64,000 nt of DNA from Paramixta manurensis (lineage in GTDB: Bacteria > Pseudomonadota > Gammaproteobacteria > Enterobacterales > Enterobacteriaceae): NCBI RefSeq assembly GCF_013285385.1, contig NZ_CP054212.1, positions 2,046,001-2,110,000 of the forward strand, given 5' to 3'. The position numbers and the translations under genes are program-made. The notes under the pieces are model-generated. The model was not told where the DNA came from. It did no database searches and saw only the letters and a program-made list of their open reading frames with translations. Positions within the stretch are counted from its first letter, which is position 1; each line of letters begins with the position of its first letter. Positions 62,367 to 64,000 of the stretch are shown here, in pieces.

Positions 62367-63172
62367 CCTCCGTCGCCCACATCGATTTTTCCTCCACACC
62401 GCTTTGTGAAGCGCTGATTGCCGCATCGTGCGCGATTCGTGACGATTTTCCTTCGGAGACAGTCGGCGCGCAGTTACGGTCAATGGTTGCGGAAGCGCGG
62501 GTGTATATCGCAGCGGAGCAGCAGCAAGATCTGCGGCTGGAAAAACTGCTGGAGCTTTTCTATGGTCAGTGGGGGTTCGGCGGCGCTAGCGGCATCTATA
62601 ATCTTTCCGACGCGCTGTGGCTCGATAACGTGCTAAAAAGCCGTCAGGGTACCGCGGTTTCGTTAGGGGTGATTTTATTGCACATTGCCGGCGAACTGGA
62701 GTTACCGCTAATGCCCGTGATTTTCCCGACGCAGCTGATTCTGCGCGCTGACTGGCTGGATGGCGAAATGTGGTTGATTAATCCGTTTACCGGCGAAACG
62801 CTTGATGAACATACGCTTGAAGTGTGGCTAAAAGGGAATATTAGCCCTACCGCCGAATTGTACGATGATGATTTGGATGAAGCCGAGTCCGTCACGGTTA
62901 TCCGCAAGATGTTGGATACGCTGAAAGTGGCGCTGATGGAAGAGAAGCGCATGGAGATGGCGTTAAACGTCAGCCAGGTTTTGCTACAAATAGACCCGGA
63001 TGATCCGTATGAAATTCGCGATCGTGGGTTAATTTACGCGCAGCTTGAGTGTGAACACATTGCGCTAACCGATTTGATCTATTTTGTGGAGCAGTGCCCC
63101 GAAGATCCGGTTAGCGAGATGATCAAAGTACAGATTCACTCAATTGAACAGAAACAGGTCACGCTGCATTAA
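62363..63172 (+). CDS. sirB1: SirB1 (YchA), transglutaminase-like/TPR protein
   Basis: A 269-residue protein. N-terminal half is the SirB1 transglutaminase-like fold (KLLELFYGQWGFGGASGIYN and LSDALWLDNVLKSRQGTAVS; GVILLHIAGELELPLMPVIF), C-terminal half has TPR-type helices (RMEMALNVSQVLLQIDPDD). The usual catalytic Cys of transglutaminases is not evident. Starts overlapping the sirB2 stop; kdsA follows after 32 bases, so likely cotranscribed. Function not established. Confidence 0.93.
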   Translation: MTSVAHIDFSSTPLCEALIAASCAIRDDFPSETVGAQLRSMVAEARVYIAAEQQQDLRLEKLLELFYGQWGFGGASGIYNLSDALWLDNVLKSRQGTAVSLGVILLHIAGELELPLMPVIFPTQLILRADWLDGEMWLINPFTGETLDEHTLEVWLKGNISPTAELYDDDLDEAESVTVIRKMLDTLKVALMEEKRMEMALNVSQVLLQIDPDDPYEIRDRGLIYAQLECEHIALTDLIYFVEQCPEDPVSEMIKVQIHSIEQKQVTLH

Positions 63173-63204
63173 TGCGCGTGGCCCTTGCTTAAAAAGGCGA
63201 AGGC

Positions 63205-64000
63205 ATGAAAGAAAAAGTAGTCAGCATTGGCGATATTAACGTCGCGAACGACCTGCCGTTTGTACTGTTTGGCGGTATGAACGTGCTTGAATCACGCGAT
63301 CTGGCAATGCGCATTTGTGAGCATTACGTCACCGTCACCGACAAGCTGGGCATCCCTTACGTATTCAAAGCCTCTTTTGATAAAGCAAACCGCTCCTCCA
63401 TTCGCTCCTATCGCGGGCCTGGCCTGGAAGAGGGTATGAAAATTTTCCAGGAGTTGAAACAGGCATTCGGGGTGAAAATTATTACCGATGTGCACGAAGC
63501 GGCGCAGGCGCAGCCGGTGGCGGATGTGGTAGACGTTATTCAGCTCCCGGCTTTTCTGGCGCGTCAAACCGATCTGGTTGAAGCGATGGCGAAAACCGGC
63601 GCGGTGATTAACGTGAAGAAACCGCAGTTTGTTAGCCCAGGCCAGATGGGGAACATCGTCGAGAAATTTGCAGAAGGCGGTAATGACAAAGTGATCCTGT
63701 GCGATCGCGGCGCCAACTTCGGCTACGACAATCTGGTTGTTGATATGCTCGGTTTTAACGTAATGAAAAAAGTCTCTAAAAACAGCCCGGTTATCTTCGA
63801 CGTCACCCACGCGCTGCAAACTCGCGATCCCTTTGGCGCGGCCTCCGGCGGACGTCGTGCGCAGGTTGGCGAACTGGCGCGCGCCGGTATGGCGGTAGGT
63901 ATCGCAGGGTTGTTTATTGAAGCGCATCCGGACCCGGAAAACGCCAAGTGTGATGGCCCGTCCGCGCTGCCATTAGATAAACTGGAGCCGTTCCTGGTAC
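63205..64000 (+). CDS. kdsA: KdsA, 3-deoxy-D-manno-octulosonate 8-phosphate synthase (partial)
   Basis: 265 codons of an enzyme usually 284 residues long; the frame is open at the right edge, so it is the true gene cut by the window. It condenses arabinose 5-phosphate with PEP to make Kdo 8-phosphate for the lipopolysaccharide core. Seen: LFGGMNVLESRDLAMRICEH, VFKASFDKANRSSIRSYRGPG, IITDVHEAAQAQPVADVVDV, NVKKPQFVSPGQMGN and FDVTHALQTRDPFGAASGGR. Follows sirB1 after 32 bases. Confidence 0.97.
   Translation, partial: MKEKVVSIGDINVANDLPFVLFGGMNVLESRDLAMRICEHYVTVTDKLGIPYVFKASFDKANRSSIRSYRGPGLEEGMKIFQELKQAFGVKIITDVHEAAQAQPVADVVDVIQLPAFLARQTDLVEAMAKTGAVINVKKPQFVSPGQMGNIVEKFAEGGNDKVILCDRGANFGYDNLVVDMLGFNVMKKVSKNSPVIFDVTHALQTRDPFGAASGGRRAQVGELARAGMAVGIAGLFIEAHPDPENAKCDGPSALPLDKLEPFLV

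Noticed and set aside
63292..63927. Minus-strand frame of 211 codons at the right end
   Set aside because: Antisense to kdsA, which is open to the window edge with unmistakable KdsA motifs.

Overview
The window reads as chromosome of a gammaproteobacterium of the order Enterobacterales. The right end carries the order's conserved block: ychF, pth, ychH, prs, ispE, lolB, then divergently hemA, prfA, prmC, sirB2, sirB1, kdsA. A complete kdpFABCDE locus and a class I fumarase fit the same order. The genus cannot be fixed from sequence alone. The sugar-acid and aromatic-type catabolic genes and a very large cyclic-glucan-synthase-like protein would suit a plant- or soil-associated lineage (Pectobacteriaceae- or Erwiniaceae-like), but that is a guess.

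Layout. (1) 1-4.9 kb: the end of an IclR regulator, then a CoA-transferase, an enoyl-CoA hydratase/isomerase, an MFS carrier and a GH88-like unsaturated glucuronyl hydrolase, closed by a terminator. (2) 4.9-12.9 kb: kdpF-A-B-C-D-E, potassium pump plus sensor/regulator, with a KdpE-box-like repeat upstream. (3) 12.9-17.5 kb: class I fumarase and a DASS dicarboxylate carrier on the minus strand, with a divergent ApbE flavin transferase, looking like a C4-dicarboxylate module. (4) 17.5-22.9 kb: a LysR gene and a tight minus-strand operon of IclR regulator, alpha/beta hydrolase, MFS carrier and gentisate-dioxygenase-like bicupin. (5) 23-34.9 kb: a small exported protein, a GIY-YIG-like protein, the 2859-residue NdvB-like glucan synthase, an overlooked 54-residue zinc-ribbon protein and an SDR epimerase. 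(6) 34.9-51.9 kb: accessory region, often AT-rich, with an unrecognised 752-residue effector-like protein plus a SUMF1-fold lipoprotein, a cold-shock-domain protein and YaiL, a LysR/SRPBCC/aldo-keto reductase/SDR cassette, a lipoprotein, and a three-gene dynamin operon of LeoC-LeoB-LeoA type. Decayed LysR, IS481-like, IS5-like and P4-type integrase fragments mark this as a region of past insertions. (7) 52-64 kb: conserved housekeeping block, running off the end inside kdsA.

The strongest candidate for an unusual system is the dynamin trio (45.8-51.5 kb), which sits directly against integrase and IS remnants. Such bacterial dynamins have been linked to toxin or vesicle export and to phage defence. 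Second are the effector-like/SUMF1 lipoprotein pair and the GIY-YIG-like protein. No tRNA, rRNA or CRISPR array was seen.
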